A DNA stretch of 16,075 nucleotides, from contig JAFYVD010000062.1 in assembly GCA_017558425.1 (NCBI GenBank), forward strand, positions 1 through 16,075, in the 5' to 3' direction. Positions 5,162-12,159 of this stretch are shown piece by piece. The position numbers and the translations under genes were made by a program. The stretch is from Clostridia bacterium (GTDB taxonomy: Bacteria; Bacillota_A; Clostridia; RUG12999). A model generated the notes under the pieces. It did not search any database. It had not been told where the DNA came from and saw only the letters and a program-made list of their open reading frames with translations. Position 1 is the stretch's first letter; each line of letters opens with the position of its first letter.

Positions 5162-7291
5162 TTATCGCGATGAGCCTCCACCCGATATACCTCTTCTTCG
5201 TGCCTGAGCCGCGCTGCTGCCCGCACCGCTCGAAGAGCTGCTTGCCTGCGGAATCTGCTGAGCTGTCCGCGGCGGAGTTTCCTGATTTTCAAGGCCTTCT
5301 ATATCAAGCCCCTCCAGGTTCTCCAGCGCTTTTCTTTCTTCTTCCGTAAGGTCCTCCAAAGATTCAAGCTTGTAGCTTTCCGTTTCAAACTGCTCTATTG
5401 CCAATCCGTTGTGAGCCAACGTCATAACATTTTTCCACAGTTTGTGCGGAACCTGCCTTGTAGCTACATAGGGAAGTGTTTTTGCGATATCATATCCGTA
5501 CCACACACCGGCAGTATAGTATGTTGTATAGCCCATATACCATCTGTCTTTATCTTCGTTTGTGGAACCGGTTTTGCCCGCCGAAGGTCTGCCTCCAAGC
5601 GATGCCGCAAGTCCGAGAGGACCTTCCGCTGTGGCTTTCAGCACACCCGTCATATATTTGGAAGTTTTTTCTGAGAATACTCGTTTTTTCTTGATTTTCT
5701 TCTCTATGATAACTTTTCCTTCTCTGTCCGTAACTTTGGTATAGAAATAGGGCTCGGTATACTCTCCACCCGACGCAAACGTGTTGTACGCCGCTGTCAT
5801 TTCAAGCACTGTAACACCACGAGTAAGTCCACCCAGAGCCAAAGGCGCAAGGTCTCTGTCGTCAGGTTCAACAAGGGTCGAAAGTCCAAGCTTATTCTTT
5901 GCAAAATCAAACGCTTTTTCAACAGTTACCTTTTCAAGCGTTTTTATCGCCGGGATATTCATTGACTGAATTACCGCTTCCTGAATGGTAATGGGGCCTT
6001 TGTAGCCTTTGTACCAGTTGTTCGGATGCCAGTCGCCTCTGGAATAAGGTTCGTCAATTACAATACTTCCCGGTGTTACAAGTCCAAGCTCCATAGCAGG
6101 ACCATAAACCGCCAGCGGTTTAATGGACGATCCGGGCTGTCTTGTAGTGGATGTAGCACGGTTCAAAACCAGATTAGCTTCTTTTCTTCCCGCCTGGCCG
6201 TAAAGCCCTTTCACAGAACCATCCGCAACAGATATCACGGCAATTGCCGCCTGAGGCTGAACGTCTCCCGCAAGTTCGGGGAAGAATTTGTCTCCTTCAA
6301 AGGTATCATTTATGCTTTTCTGAACCTTTGCATCAAGTGTGGAATAAATTTTTAATCCACCGGTATAAATCAGACTTCTGGCCTGATCTTCCGGAATTTT
6401 AAGCTCTTTTGCAAGTTCCGGAGTAAGCTCCGAAACGATGCTTTCCGCAAAGAAAGAGTTAATTCCGCCAATGCCGTTATGTCTGTGACTTCCATCTGTA
6501 AAAGCCAGCTTTTCATTCACAGCAGCGTCGTGTTCTTCCTGTGTTATGAAATTGAGCTCCAGCATTTTCGAAAGCACCAGTTCCTGCTTTTCCTTGTTGT
6601 TATCCGGATTGTCAAACGGGTCATAATAGCTGGGAGCCTGTGTGATACCAACAATGGCAGCACCTTCAGCAAGTGTAAGTTCGGAGGCATCCTTTGCAAA
6701 ATAAGTCTGCGCCGCCGTCTGTATGCCGTAAGAACTGTTTGCGAAATACACCACATTAAGGTAATATTCCAGAATTTCGTCCTTGTCAAGCTGGGTTTCC
6801 AACACAAGCGCTCTGAAAATTTCCTTTGCTTTTCTGGTTGCAGTGGTATCCTTTTCGTTGGTAACGTTCTTTATAAGCTGCTGAGTAATGGTACTTCCGC
6901 CGTAATCTTTTTTTCCCACCATGAAACCGGACAGTGCACCAATTGTTCTTTTGAGGTCCACTCCCTGATGAGAATAGAAACGCTCGTCCTCAATGGCAAC
7001 TGCCGCCTTCTGAACGTGTGCCGGGATTTTGTCAATCGGAATCCACACACGCTTTTCCTCAGCATAAAGCTGTTCATATTCGGCGTAATTCCCTTCAGCA
7101 TCAACCGCATAAATGGTGGATGCCATATCAGTTTTGTAGAGCGTGATGTCAAAGCGATATGCGTCTATCATCAACTTTCCGACATTCCACAACAGAAACG
7201 CCGACACTATAACGCCAACAAAAAGAAGAATGGACAAGAAAACTTTCGATGCCTTTCTCCCTGCTCCTTCATTATTTTTTTCTTTTTTCAT
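5162..7291 (-). CDS. Class A penicillin-binding protein (PBP1A family)
   Basis: The product is 709 aa. The ATG at 7291 follows GGAGG with seven bases between. It builds peptidoglycan on the outer face of the membrane. A short cytoplasmic segment precedes one transmembrane helix (residues 17-40). The glycosyltransferase domain has EDERFYSHQG with catalytic E101, GGSTITQQL at 131-139 and RKAKEIFRA with E157. The transpeptidase domain has S388-S-I-K391, S443-M-N445 and K573-T-G575. The C-terminus changes from an acidic stretch (about 640-672) to a Ser/Gly/Arg low-complexity tail (683-709). Length and motifs are complete. The gene stands alone between its own promoter and terminator. Confidence 0.96.
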   Translation of the reverse strand: MKKEKNNEGAGRKASKVFLSILLFVGVIVSAFLLWNVGKLMIDAYRFDITLYKTDMASTIYAVDAEGNYAEYEQLYAEEKRVWIPIDKIPAHVQKAAVAIEDERFYSHQGVDLKRTIGALSGFMVGKKDYGGSTITQQLIKNVTNEKDTTATRKAKEIFRALVLETQLDKDEILEYYLNVVYFANSSYGIQTAAQTYFAKDASELTLAEGAAIVGITQAPSYYDPFDNPDNNKEKQELVLSKMLELNFITQEEHDAAVNEKLAFTDGSHRHNGIGGINSFFAESIVSELTPELAKELKIPEDQARSLIYTGGLKIYSTLDAKVQKSINDTFEGDKFFPELAGDVQPQAAIAVISVADGSVKGLYGQAGRKEANLVLNRATSTTRQPGSSIKPLAVYGPAMELGLVTPGSIVIDEPYSRGDWHPNNWYKGYKGPITIQEAVIQSMNIPAIKTLEKVTVEKAFDFAKNKLGLSTLVEPDDRDLAPLALGGLTRGVTVLEMTAAYNTFASGGEYTEPYFYTKVTDREGKVIIEKKIKKKRVFSEKTSKYMTGVLKATAEGPLGLAASLGGRPSAGKTGSTNEDKDRWYMGYTTYYTAGVWYGYDIAKTLPYVATRQVPHKLWKNVMTLAHNGLAIEQFETESYKLESLEDLTEEERKALENLEGLDIEGLENQETPPRTAQQIPQASSSSSGAGSSAAQARRRGISGGGSSR

Positions 7292-7335
7292 GAAAAAACC
7301 TCCATTTTAAATGGATATTTCTTATATTATTGCAA

Positions 7336-7364
7336 ATAATAACTGCAACTATAACATTTGTAAA
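7336..7364 (-). promoter_or_regulatory. Promoter of the penicillin-binding protein gene
   Basis: TTTACA (7359-7364) and TATTAT (7336-7341) on the minus strand are 17 bases apart and lie about 45 bases before the start codon. The site overlaps the 5' region of the divergent plus-strand gene: its -35 box runs into that gene's ribosome site (AAAGGA, 7362-7367). Confidence 0.5.
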
Positions 7365-7375
7365 GGATTGGTTTT

Positions 7376-7717
7376 ATGATCGGAAAAACCGCCGCGGCAA
7401 TCATCACCGCCGCACTTTTGTCCGCAAGTATCCCGTCGTCCCATTCGGGCAACCACGTCCCCGAACCAACCATCCCCGCCCGTGAGGCTTCTCTGCCTCC
7501 CGACAGCGGTGTCGCCACAACCTATATGGTCAAGCTTGACGACGAGTCTGTTTATCTTAACGAATTAGACTCGGAAGGGACTGTCCTGAGTCAAAAAAAA
7601 ATTGATTATATCAATATTTACACCCTATATCCCGCTCAACTCGAGCATCTTCGCGAAGGTGCAATTTTCGACAAGCGCGAAGACGCCGCCGAATTTATCC
7701 AAGACCTAGGAAGCTGA
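7376..7717 (+). CDS. Small predicted secreted protein, BofC-like C-terminal pattern
   Basis: The product is 113 aa and is the only plus-strand gene I accept. The ATG at 7376 follows AAAGGA by eight bases. The N-terminus (MIGKTAAAIITAALLSAS) looks like a signal peptide or membrane anchor, followed by a Pro/Ser-rich linker (about 19-47). The last ~65 residues form a compact domain: YMVKLDDESVYLNEL, a central IDYINIYTL, LEHLREGAIF, and an acidic end EDAAEFIQDLGS. This strand-strand-then-LREG-then-DxGS layout resembles the BofC C-terminal domain and related clostridial exported proteins, but I cannot confirm it. Codons are GC-rich at third positions, unlike random ORFs here. It diverges from the penicillin-binding protein gene. 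Confidence 0.68.
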   Translation: MIGKTAAAIITAALLSASIPSSHSGNHVPEPTIPAREASLPPDSGVATTYMVKLDDESVYLNELDSEGTVLSQKKIDYINIYTLYPAQLEHLREGAIFDKREDAAEFIQDLGS

Positions 7718-7753
7718 ACATTATGTAAACTTAATGTTTATGTTCTTCTTTTA
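7716..7753 (+). terminator. Possible weak terminator after the plus-strand gene
   Basis: GAACAT and AAAC on the left pair with GTTT and ATGTTC (7736-7745) around a TTAAT loop, with a 5-base bulge. A pyrimidine run with TTTT (7744-7753) follows. The stem is imperfect and AT-rich, and it begins at the stop codon. Confidence 0.3.
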
Positions 7754-7762
7754 ACTCCGCTT

Positions 7763-7813
7763 GTCATTTTGAACCAACTAGCGTCTTCGGTAATTTCATC
7801 CCCTCAGAATGAC
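7763..7813. repeat. Inverted repeat of the TGTCATTCTGA type
   Basis: GTCATTTTGA (7763-7772) pairs with TCAGAATGAC (7804-7813) over ten positions with one G-T wobble, enclosing 31 bases. Similar termini occur in short intergenic repeats of many gut Firmicutes. It sits just left of the cloverleaf repeats in the gene-free stretch 7718-8065. Confidence 0.4.
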
Positions 7814-7829
7814 TCGTTTTTTCGCTACC

Positions 7830-7909
7830 CAAAGGTCACAGCCGTGTTTTCATGGAAAGAGCGCAAGCTCTTAAACCATTGCGCAGCAATGGTTCTGTCC
7901 ATTCTACCA
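7830..7909. repeat. Structured repeat, copy 1 (degenerate)
   Basis: The 69-base core (7830-7898) matches copy 2 (7953-8021) with a single substitution, at 7853. Similarity continues to 7909 with one more substitution, but two bases (GA) present in copy 2 are missing. That breaks the outer stem here, and the substitution at 7853 turns one hairpin pair into G-T. The two long hairpins, AAGAGC-GCAA-GCTCTT and AACCATTGC-GCA-GCAATGGTT, are intact. Short open frames on both strands through this stretch are periodic with the repeat and are not genes. Confidence 0.9.
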
Positions 7910-7914
7910 TGAGT

Positions 7915-7942
7915 AAAAATGCTTGCTTGCAAGGGCATTTTT
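7915..7942. repeat. Spacer hairpin between the two structured repeat copies
   Basis: AAAAATGC (7915-7922) pairs with GCATTTTT (7935-7942), with a small inner TTG/CAA pairing. It lies in the 54-base spacer between the two repeat cores, so the whole 7830-8034 stretch is a chain of hairpins. Confidence 0.55.
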
Positions 7943-7952
7943 GCGAAGCCGT

Positions 7953-8034
7953 CAAAGGTCACAGCCGTGTTTTCACGGAAAGAGCGCAAGCTCTTAAACC
8001 ATTGCGCAGCAATGGTTCTGTGACCATTATACCA
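7953..8034. repeat. Structured repeat, copy 2, with perfect cloverleaf pairing
   Basis: GGTCACAG (7957-7964) pairs with CTGTGACC (8018-8025) and closes three consecutive hairpins: CCGTG-TTTT-CACGG (7965-7978), AAGAGC-GCAA-GCTCTT (7980-7995) and AACCATTGC-GCA-GCAATGGTT (7997-8017). All 28 base pairs are Watson-Crick, and only single A residues separate the arms. It is not a tRNA: stem lengths, loops and 3' end do not fit. The gap 7718-8065 contains this, copy 1 and a separate inverted repeat, but no gene. Confidence 0.9.
8026..8034 (-). promoter_or_regulatory. Extended -10-like motif at the edge of repeat copy 2
   Basis: The minus strand reads TGG-TATAAT (TATAAT at 8026-8031), pointing into the cloverleaf. 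No convincing -35 box is present at normal spacing. In copy 1 the same position reads TAGAAT. Confidence 0.3.
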
Positions 8035-8065
8035 CACTTTTTCAGGAAAGTATATTACAATTCTG

Positions 8066-9022
8066 TTAAATTATGCCCCAGTTTTTCAGAATTCTCTCTT
8101 TAGGCACTTCGATTTTTGTGCCGTTAAGATATTCAAGACCCGCCGCATCGGTGGAAAATTTAAACACAATTTTGTATGAAAACAATGCCTGATACTTCAT
8201 TCCCGACCGTGCATTTGCCTTGGGGTCACCATATTTTCCGTCGCCCAGAAGTGGGTTGCCTGCATGGGCAAACTGCGCACGAACCTGATGAGTTCTGCCC
8301 GTAATCAGCTTCACACGCACAAACGCCGATCCCTCATATTCTTTCACGACACTATATTCAGTTACCGCTGTTTTTCTGCCCGGACCGGGTTTGTCATAAA
8401 CCCGTACTTCCTTCTTGTTTTCGTCCTTCAGAAGCCAGTTTTTTAACGTGCCTTCTTTGGGGTGTGGCACGCCTCTTACAAGACAATAATAGTATTTTTC
8501 AATCTCCCTGTCCTTGATTTTCTGATTCATAACCTTCAGCGCCTCTGCGGTTTTCGCAGCAATCACAAGTCCACCTGTATTCCTGTCAATACGGTTGCAA
8601 AGTGCCGGTGCAAAAGTGTTTTCTCTGGACGGGTCGAAATCTCCCTTATCATAAAGATATTTTTTAATGCCCGAAATAAGCGTGTTGATTTTTTCGCCGT
8701 TGTCATCCTCGTGAACAACAAGCCCCTGAGGCTTATTAACAACCAAAATGTTGTCATCCTCATAAACCACTTCCACGCTCACTTTCGAGGACAGAAAGGC
8801 GTTTTCTTCGGTAACATCAAAAAATTCATCATTTATATACATATCCACAACATCTCCCACCGCAAGCCGGTAGGAAAGTTCGGTTTTTTTGCCGTTAACC
8901 TTTATTCTTTTTATTCTTATGTATTTATAAAGCAACGATTTAGGCAGACCGGGACAAACTTTCGCTGTAAAATTATCCATCCTGATGCCGGCATCATTAA
9001 CTCCGGCTGAAAAAGTTTTCAT
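8066..9022 (-). CDS. RluA-family 23S rRNA pseudouridine synthase
   Basis: The product is 318 aa from the ATG at 9022, eight bases after AAAAGG (9031-9036); an in-frame GTG at 9031 would touch the ribosome site and is less likely. An N-terminal S4-type RNA-binding domain (about 10-65, with YIRIKRIKVNGKK) leads to the synthase domain, which has the NRIDRNTGGLVIAAK signature with catalytic aspartate D146, preceded by NKPQGLVVH and followed by GRTHQVRAQFAHAGNPLLGDGKYG. Length and S4 domain fit RluC/RluD-type enzymes, which isomerise uridines in 23S rRNA; the target sites cannot be read here. The signature has N instead of the usual H before R. Confidence 0.93.
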   Translation of the reverse strand: MKTFSAGVNDAGIRMDNFTAKVCPGLPKSLLYKYIRIKRIKVNGKKTELSYRLAVGDVVDMYINDEFFDVTEENAFLSSKVSVEVVYEDDNILVVNKPQGLVVHEDDNGEKINTLISGIKKYLYDKGDFDPSRENTFAPALCNRIDRNTGGLVIAAKTAEALKVMNQKIKDREIEKYYYCLVRGVPHPKEGTLKNWLLKDENKKEVRVYDKPGPGRKTAVTEYSVVKEYEGSAFVRVKLITGRTHQVRAQFAHAGNPLLGDGKYGDPKANARSGMKYQALFSYKIVFKFSTDAAGLEYLNGTKIEVPKERILKNWGII

Positions 9023-9042
9023 TTTCTTCACCTTTTAAAAAC

Positions 9043-9068
9043 AAAAAGCCGTCAACGGACGGCTTTTT
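9043..9068 (-). terminator. Strong terminator at the end of the secDF unit
   Basis: AAAAAGCCGTC (9043-9053) pairs perfectly with GACGGCTTTTT (9058-9068) around an AACG loop. On the minus strand the U-tract reads TTTTTGTTTTT and runs into the ribosome site of the pseudouridine synthase gene. It lies nine bases past the stop of the small membrane protein gene. Confidence 0.88.
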
Positions 9069-9076
9069 GAGTGTTT

Positions 9077-9421
9077 TTAGAAATTAATTCTGCCCTGAAT
9101 TGCCGCGTAAACGATAACAGCAATTGAAATGGCATAGAAAAGTGCAATATCAACAATTTTAATTGTTTTGAACACTTTTTTCTTTTTAATGCTCATCTGG
9201 GGTGTTTCGTAAGAAGTGAGAATTGCATAAACTATTCCCATAAGAACAGGAGAACAGATAAGTGCAGGAGTATAGTAAATCGCCATACCAAACACTCTTA
9301 CAAAAACGCCCGGAACAAAGGGAACCAGCATAATTGTTCCCACAAGCAGGATTACGATTGCCCAAAGATAAAATGCATATCCGTCAAGAAAATTAGTTTT
9401 TTTATCTGCTTTTTTATCCAC
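9077..9421 (-). CDS. Unrecognised small membrane protein in the secDF operon
   Basis: The product is 114 aa from a GTG at 9421, eight bases after AGGAG (9430-9434); a GTG at 9430 overlaps that site and is less likely. A lysine-rich N-terminus (MDKKADKKTNF) is followed by three hydrophobic helices: AFYLWAIVILLVGTIMLVPFV, then a Tyr/Pro-containing helix from GMAIYYTPALI to GIVYAIL, and near the end IVDIALFYAISIAVIVYAAI. A lysine cluster (KKKK) separates helices two and three, probably cytoplasmic. I do not recognise the family. Its ribosome site overlaps the secF stop, so translation is probably coupled to secF, and an accessory role in or near the Sec complex is possible but unproven. Confidence 0.82.
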   Translation of the reverse strand: MDKKADKKTNFLDGYAFYLWAIVILLVGTIMLVPFVPGVFVRVFGMAIYYTPALICSPVLMGIVYAILTSYETPQMSIKKKKVFKTIKIVDIALFYAISIAVIVYAAIQGRINF

Positions 9422-9429
9422 GACTATCA

Positions 9430-9434
9430 CTCCT
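9430..9434 (-). promoter_or_regulatory. Ribosome site overlapping the secF stop
   Basis: AGGAG overlaps the TAG stop of secF (9433-9435) and is eight bases before GTG at 9421. This favours the shorter protein and translational coupling. Confidence 0.55.
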
Positions 9435-10323
9435 AAGCTTTTTTCTTTCTGTTAACTGTTTCGCCTTTACCACCATCAATGAGGTACCACATAGGAGTAG
9501 CAACAAAGATGGAAGAATATGTGCCGGCAATAACACCAACGATAAGAGGAATTACAAACGCTCTGATTGTGCTTTCGCCAAGAATTGCAAGAACGATAAG
9601 CGCAAAGAGAGTTGTGAGAGAAGTGTTGATAGTTCTCTTCATTGTCTGCTTAATACTCTTGTCGCAGATTTCTTTGAAAGTTTCTTTTTTAGCAAAACGT
9701 TTGTTTTCTCTGATACGGTCAAATGTAACGATTGTATCGTTGATTGCATAACCGATAATTGTCAGAAGCGCCGCAATAAACGAAGCGTTTACGGGGTGTC
9801 TGAAAATTGCATAGTAAGCAACCATAACGAGTACGGAGTGAACAAGTGCAATGATTGCACCAAGCGCGGGAGCGAAAGCGAATCTGATTGCAATGTAAAT
9901 CAGGATAAGCACACTTGCGATTACGATAGCAAGAAGTGCATTGGAGATGATTTCGCTACTTACAAGAGGTGTGATTGTTTCGTTTGCGAGCATATAATCG
10001 CCGCTGAGACCGAATTTTTCTTCAATAGCTTTGAAGAGGTTTGTTCTCTGTTCTGCTGTAAGGCTTGTTACTTTAATTGTAGCTTCGTAATTATCAGCAT
10101 CAAGGCTTGTCTGAACAGTAGGCGTAGCACCTGTTGTGTCTTTAACTACTTTTTCAAGGTCTTTAACTTCAAAAGCTTTGCCCATATCAAGTTTAATCAT
10201 TGTGCCGCCTGCAAAGTCGATATCTGTTACGAAACCGAAGCTGAAGAACATAATAGCACCAATGATGATGATAAGACCGGACAGAGCCATAAATTTGGGG
10301 TAATGTTTCATTATACTAAACAT
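9433..10323 (-). CDS. secF: Protein translocase subunit SecF
   Basis: The product is 296 aa, normal for SecF. The ATG at 10323 follows GGAGG with six bases between and begins 14 bases after the secD stop. The first transmembrane helix (12-31) precedes the DIDFAGG motif (34-40) and an external domain to about residue 125. Five more helices follow, with the signature GYAINDTIVTFDRIREN at 191-207 in the fourth. The C-terminus is a basic tail (NRKKKA). With SecD it uses the proton motive force to pull exported proteins through SecYEG from the outer side. secD and secF are separate genes here, not fused. Confidence 0.97.
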   Translation of the reverse strand: MFSIMKHYPKFMALSGLIIIIGAIMFFSFGFVTDIDFAGGTMIKLDMGKAFEVKDLEKVVKDTTGATPTVQTSLDADNYEATIKVTSLTAEQRTNLFKAIEEKFGLSGDYMLANETITPLVSSEIISNALLAIVIASVLILIYIAIRFAFAPALGAIIALVHSVLVMVAYYAIFRHPVNASFIAALLTIIGYAINDTIVTFDRIRENKRFAKKETFKEICDKSIKQTMKRTINTSLTTLFALIVLAILGESTIRAFVIPLIVGVIAGTYSSIFVATPMWYLIDGGKGETVNRKKKA

Positions 10324-10337
10324 GGTCTGCCTCCTCC

Positions 10338-11609
10338 TTATTTCACGCCGCCAACATAAAGTTTGCGGTTTTTGATATTAAGCTCAATAAGCTGATTTAA
10401 GATGAACTTTGTTACAAAGATTGCTGTGAACATTGATACAACAACGCCGAGGAAAAGTGTTACTGCAAAACCTTTTACAGTACCGCTACCAAGCCACCAC
10501 AGAACTGCGGAGGAAATAAGTGTTGTAACGTTCGCGTCAATAATTGCTGTTGTAGCTCTGTGGAAACCTGCGTCAACTGCAGCACGGAGAGTTTTGCCGT
10601 TTTTCATTTCTTCTTTGATTCTTTCAAAGATGATTACGTTAGCGTCAACCGCCATACCGAATGACAGTACAACGCCGGCAATACCGGGCAGTGTGAGGTT
10701 AACTCCGAACACACCTAAAACAAGAACTGTAAGAAGTGCATAAATGCCAAGTGCAATTGCAGCCACAAGACCAAGAAGTCTGTAAATAACAATCATAAAT
10801 ACAGCAATTACGATAAGGCTGATGAGACCTGCCAGAAGTGCTTTGGAGAAAGAGTTCTGACCGAGTGTTGCAGACACTGTGGAAAGACCAACTTCTTTAA
10901 GGCCAAAAGGAAGGTGACCGGATCTGATAAGGCTTGCAAGATTGCGAGCTTCTTCTTCTGCATTTTCAGCGCTTCCGATTGTAATAACAGCTTTACCATC
11001 TGTGATAGCAGACTGTACTACAGGTGCAGAAACAAGATTTTCATCAAGATTGATGGAAATGGACTGACCGATAAGTCTGGATGTTGCATCAGCAAATTTT
11101 TCTGCGCCTTCAGATGTGAACTCAAGGTCAACATAGTGCTGATATCCGCCGTTTTCAGAAGTCTGTCCGAATTTGTAAGTTGCATTTTTAATCTGGCTGC
11201 CGTCAACAACGAGTGTGCCGTCGGGTTCAGCAAAAGTAAGTTTTGCTGTCTGACCGAGAAGCTGAGAAGCTTCGTTGGGGTCTTTAACGTCGGGCAGTTC
11301 AACACGGAATCTGCCGTTGTTCATGTAAGTAACAACTGCCTCAGTATAGCTCTGGTCAGCTGCTCTCTGACGAAGGATTGCGATTGTAGTATCCACATCC
11401 TCGGTTGAAATGTCGCTTAAGTCATTGTCGCCCTCAACTGCCTGGTATTCTACATAAGAACCGCCGGCAATATCAAGGCCGAGTTTAATATTGTCTGTAA
11501 TAGGCATCATCTGGTATGAACCGAACTGCATACCTGTTGCCGTAAATACAACCAATATTGCAACGATAACAAGCGAAAGTATAAGTTTTACAATACTTTT
11601 TGCTCTCAT
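10338..11609 (-). CDS. secD: Protein translocase subunit SecD
   Basis: The product is 423 aa from the ATG at 11609, which follows AAGGAGG (11620-11626); upstream in-frame codons to 11690 fall in the promoter and are not coding. After the first helix (about 8-26) comes LGLDIAGG (43-50), then a large external domain (about 50-250) and five C-terminal helices with the signature FGMAVDANVIIFERIKEE (317-334). The external region is shorter than in E. coli SecD, as is usual for Gram-positive forms. It is transcribed from its own promoter at 11656-11684 and followed by secF. Confidence 0.97.
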   Translation of the reverse strand: MRAKSIVKLILSLVIVAILVVFTATGMQFGSYQMMPITDNIKLGLDIAGGSYVEYQAVEGDNDLSDISTEDVDTTIAILRQRAADQSYTEAVVTYMNNGRFRVELPDVKDPNEASQLLGQTAKLTFAEPDGTLVVDGSQIKNATYKFGQTSENGGYQHYVDLEFTSEGAEKFADATSRLIGQSISINLDENLVSAPVVQSAITDGKAVITIGSAENAEEEARNLASLIRSGHLPFGLKEVGLSTVSATLGQNSFSKALLAGLISLIVIAVFMIVIYRLLGLVAAIALGIYALLTVLVLGVFGVNLTLPGIAGVVLSFGMAVDANVIIFERIKEEMKNGKTLRAAVDAGFHRATTAIIDANVTTLISSAVLWWLGSGTVKGFAVTLFLGVVVSMFTAIFVTKFILNQLIELNIKNRKLYVGGVK

Positions 11610-11655
11610 TATCTTTTTGCCTCCTTGTTGTTTGTTAATTTTATTGCATTTTAAT

Positions 11656-11684
11656 ATTATAACTGTTTTTTGGGAATAAGTCAA
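11656..11684 (-). promoter_or_regulatory. Promoter of secD-secF
   Basis: TTGACT (11679-11684) and TATAAT (11656-11661) on the minus strand are exactly 17 bases apart, a near-consensus vegetative promoter. It lies between the TIGR04086-like gene and secD. No terminator separates the two, so some readthrough from yajC is also likely. Confidence 0.85.
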
Positions 11685-11705
11685 CAACAATTTTTCAGCG
11701 CAAAA

Positions 11706-12146
11706 TTATCTGACGGTGTATCTTCCGTATTTTCTGCGCGGTTTGGAATTATAGCCCGCAATTGTGCCGAAAACGCCCAGCATTGTACCTGTTATCAAAA
11801 GGAACAGGAATTTAAGGCTGAAAAGCGACAAGCTTGCCGTCAAAAGCCCGATAATCAGCATTATCAGCGCAAGACCCGCACCATAAATACTGCCCGAAAA
11901 AATGGCAGGCATTCTGCAGAATCTGCCCAGAAGATATGCCACTGCAAGCTCTATCCCCGCAAAAACAAAACAGGAAATGAACGGGAATGTTGCCTGTGAC
12001 AAAGGTGTTATAATAAACACCAGTGCAACCACCGCAAATATCAGAAATATTGCTAAAAAAGACAAAATCCAATAGGGCAGAAAAAACAAAACAGTCTGTC
12101 CTATCATTTTACCCAATGTGCTTTTTTCTTTATTTCTTCCCGTCAT
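11706..12146 (-). CDS. TIGR04086/YrzE-like membrane protein
   Basis: The product is 146 aa from the ATG at 12146, preceded by GTGGGGA, a weak ribosome site; upstream in-frame codons overlap yajC. The N-terminus is basic (MTGRNKEKS), followed by four hydrophobic helices: FFLPYWILSFLAIFLIFAVV, then FPFISCFVFAGIELAVAYLL, then IYGAGLALIMLIIGLL, then FLFLLITGTMLGVFGTIAGY. The C-terminus is very basic (KPRRKYGRYTVR). Size, topology and position next to yajC match the TIGR04086 family, which in Bacillus (YrzE) also neighbours the YajC gene. Function is unknown. It begins 13 bases after the yajC stop, in the same transcript. Confidence 0.85.
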   Translation of the reverse strand: MTGRNKEKSTLGKMIGQTVLFFLPYWILSFLAIFLIFAVVALVFIITPLSQATFPFISCFVFAGIELAVAYLLGRFCRMPAIFSGSIYGAGLALIMLIIGLLTASLSLFSLKFLFLLITGTMLGVFGTIAGYNSKPRRKYGRYTVR

Positions 12147-12159
12147 CTTATTCCCCACT

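Noticed and set aside
6479..7339. 286-aa plus-strand open frame opposite the penicillin-binding protein gene
   Set aside because: It lies antisense to a gene with complete catalytic motifs; its translation is rich in Phe, Cys and His with no recognisable domain, and it lacks a good ribosome site.
7953..8025. Possible tRNA gene, because of the cloverleaf shape
   Set aside because: Arm lengths (8, 5, 6, 9), a 3-base loop, no T-loop or D-loop consensus, no anticodon loop of 7 and no CCA end rule out a tRNA.
7825..8103. Open frames on both strands through the structured repeats
   Set aside because: Their translations repeat with the DNA repeat, exist on both strands, lack ribosome sites and carry no domain signature. 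They are by-products of the repeat.
9796..10359. 187-aa plus-strand open frame opposite secF
   Set aside because: Cys- and Asn-rich shadow of secF with no motifs or plausible promoter.
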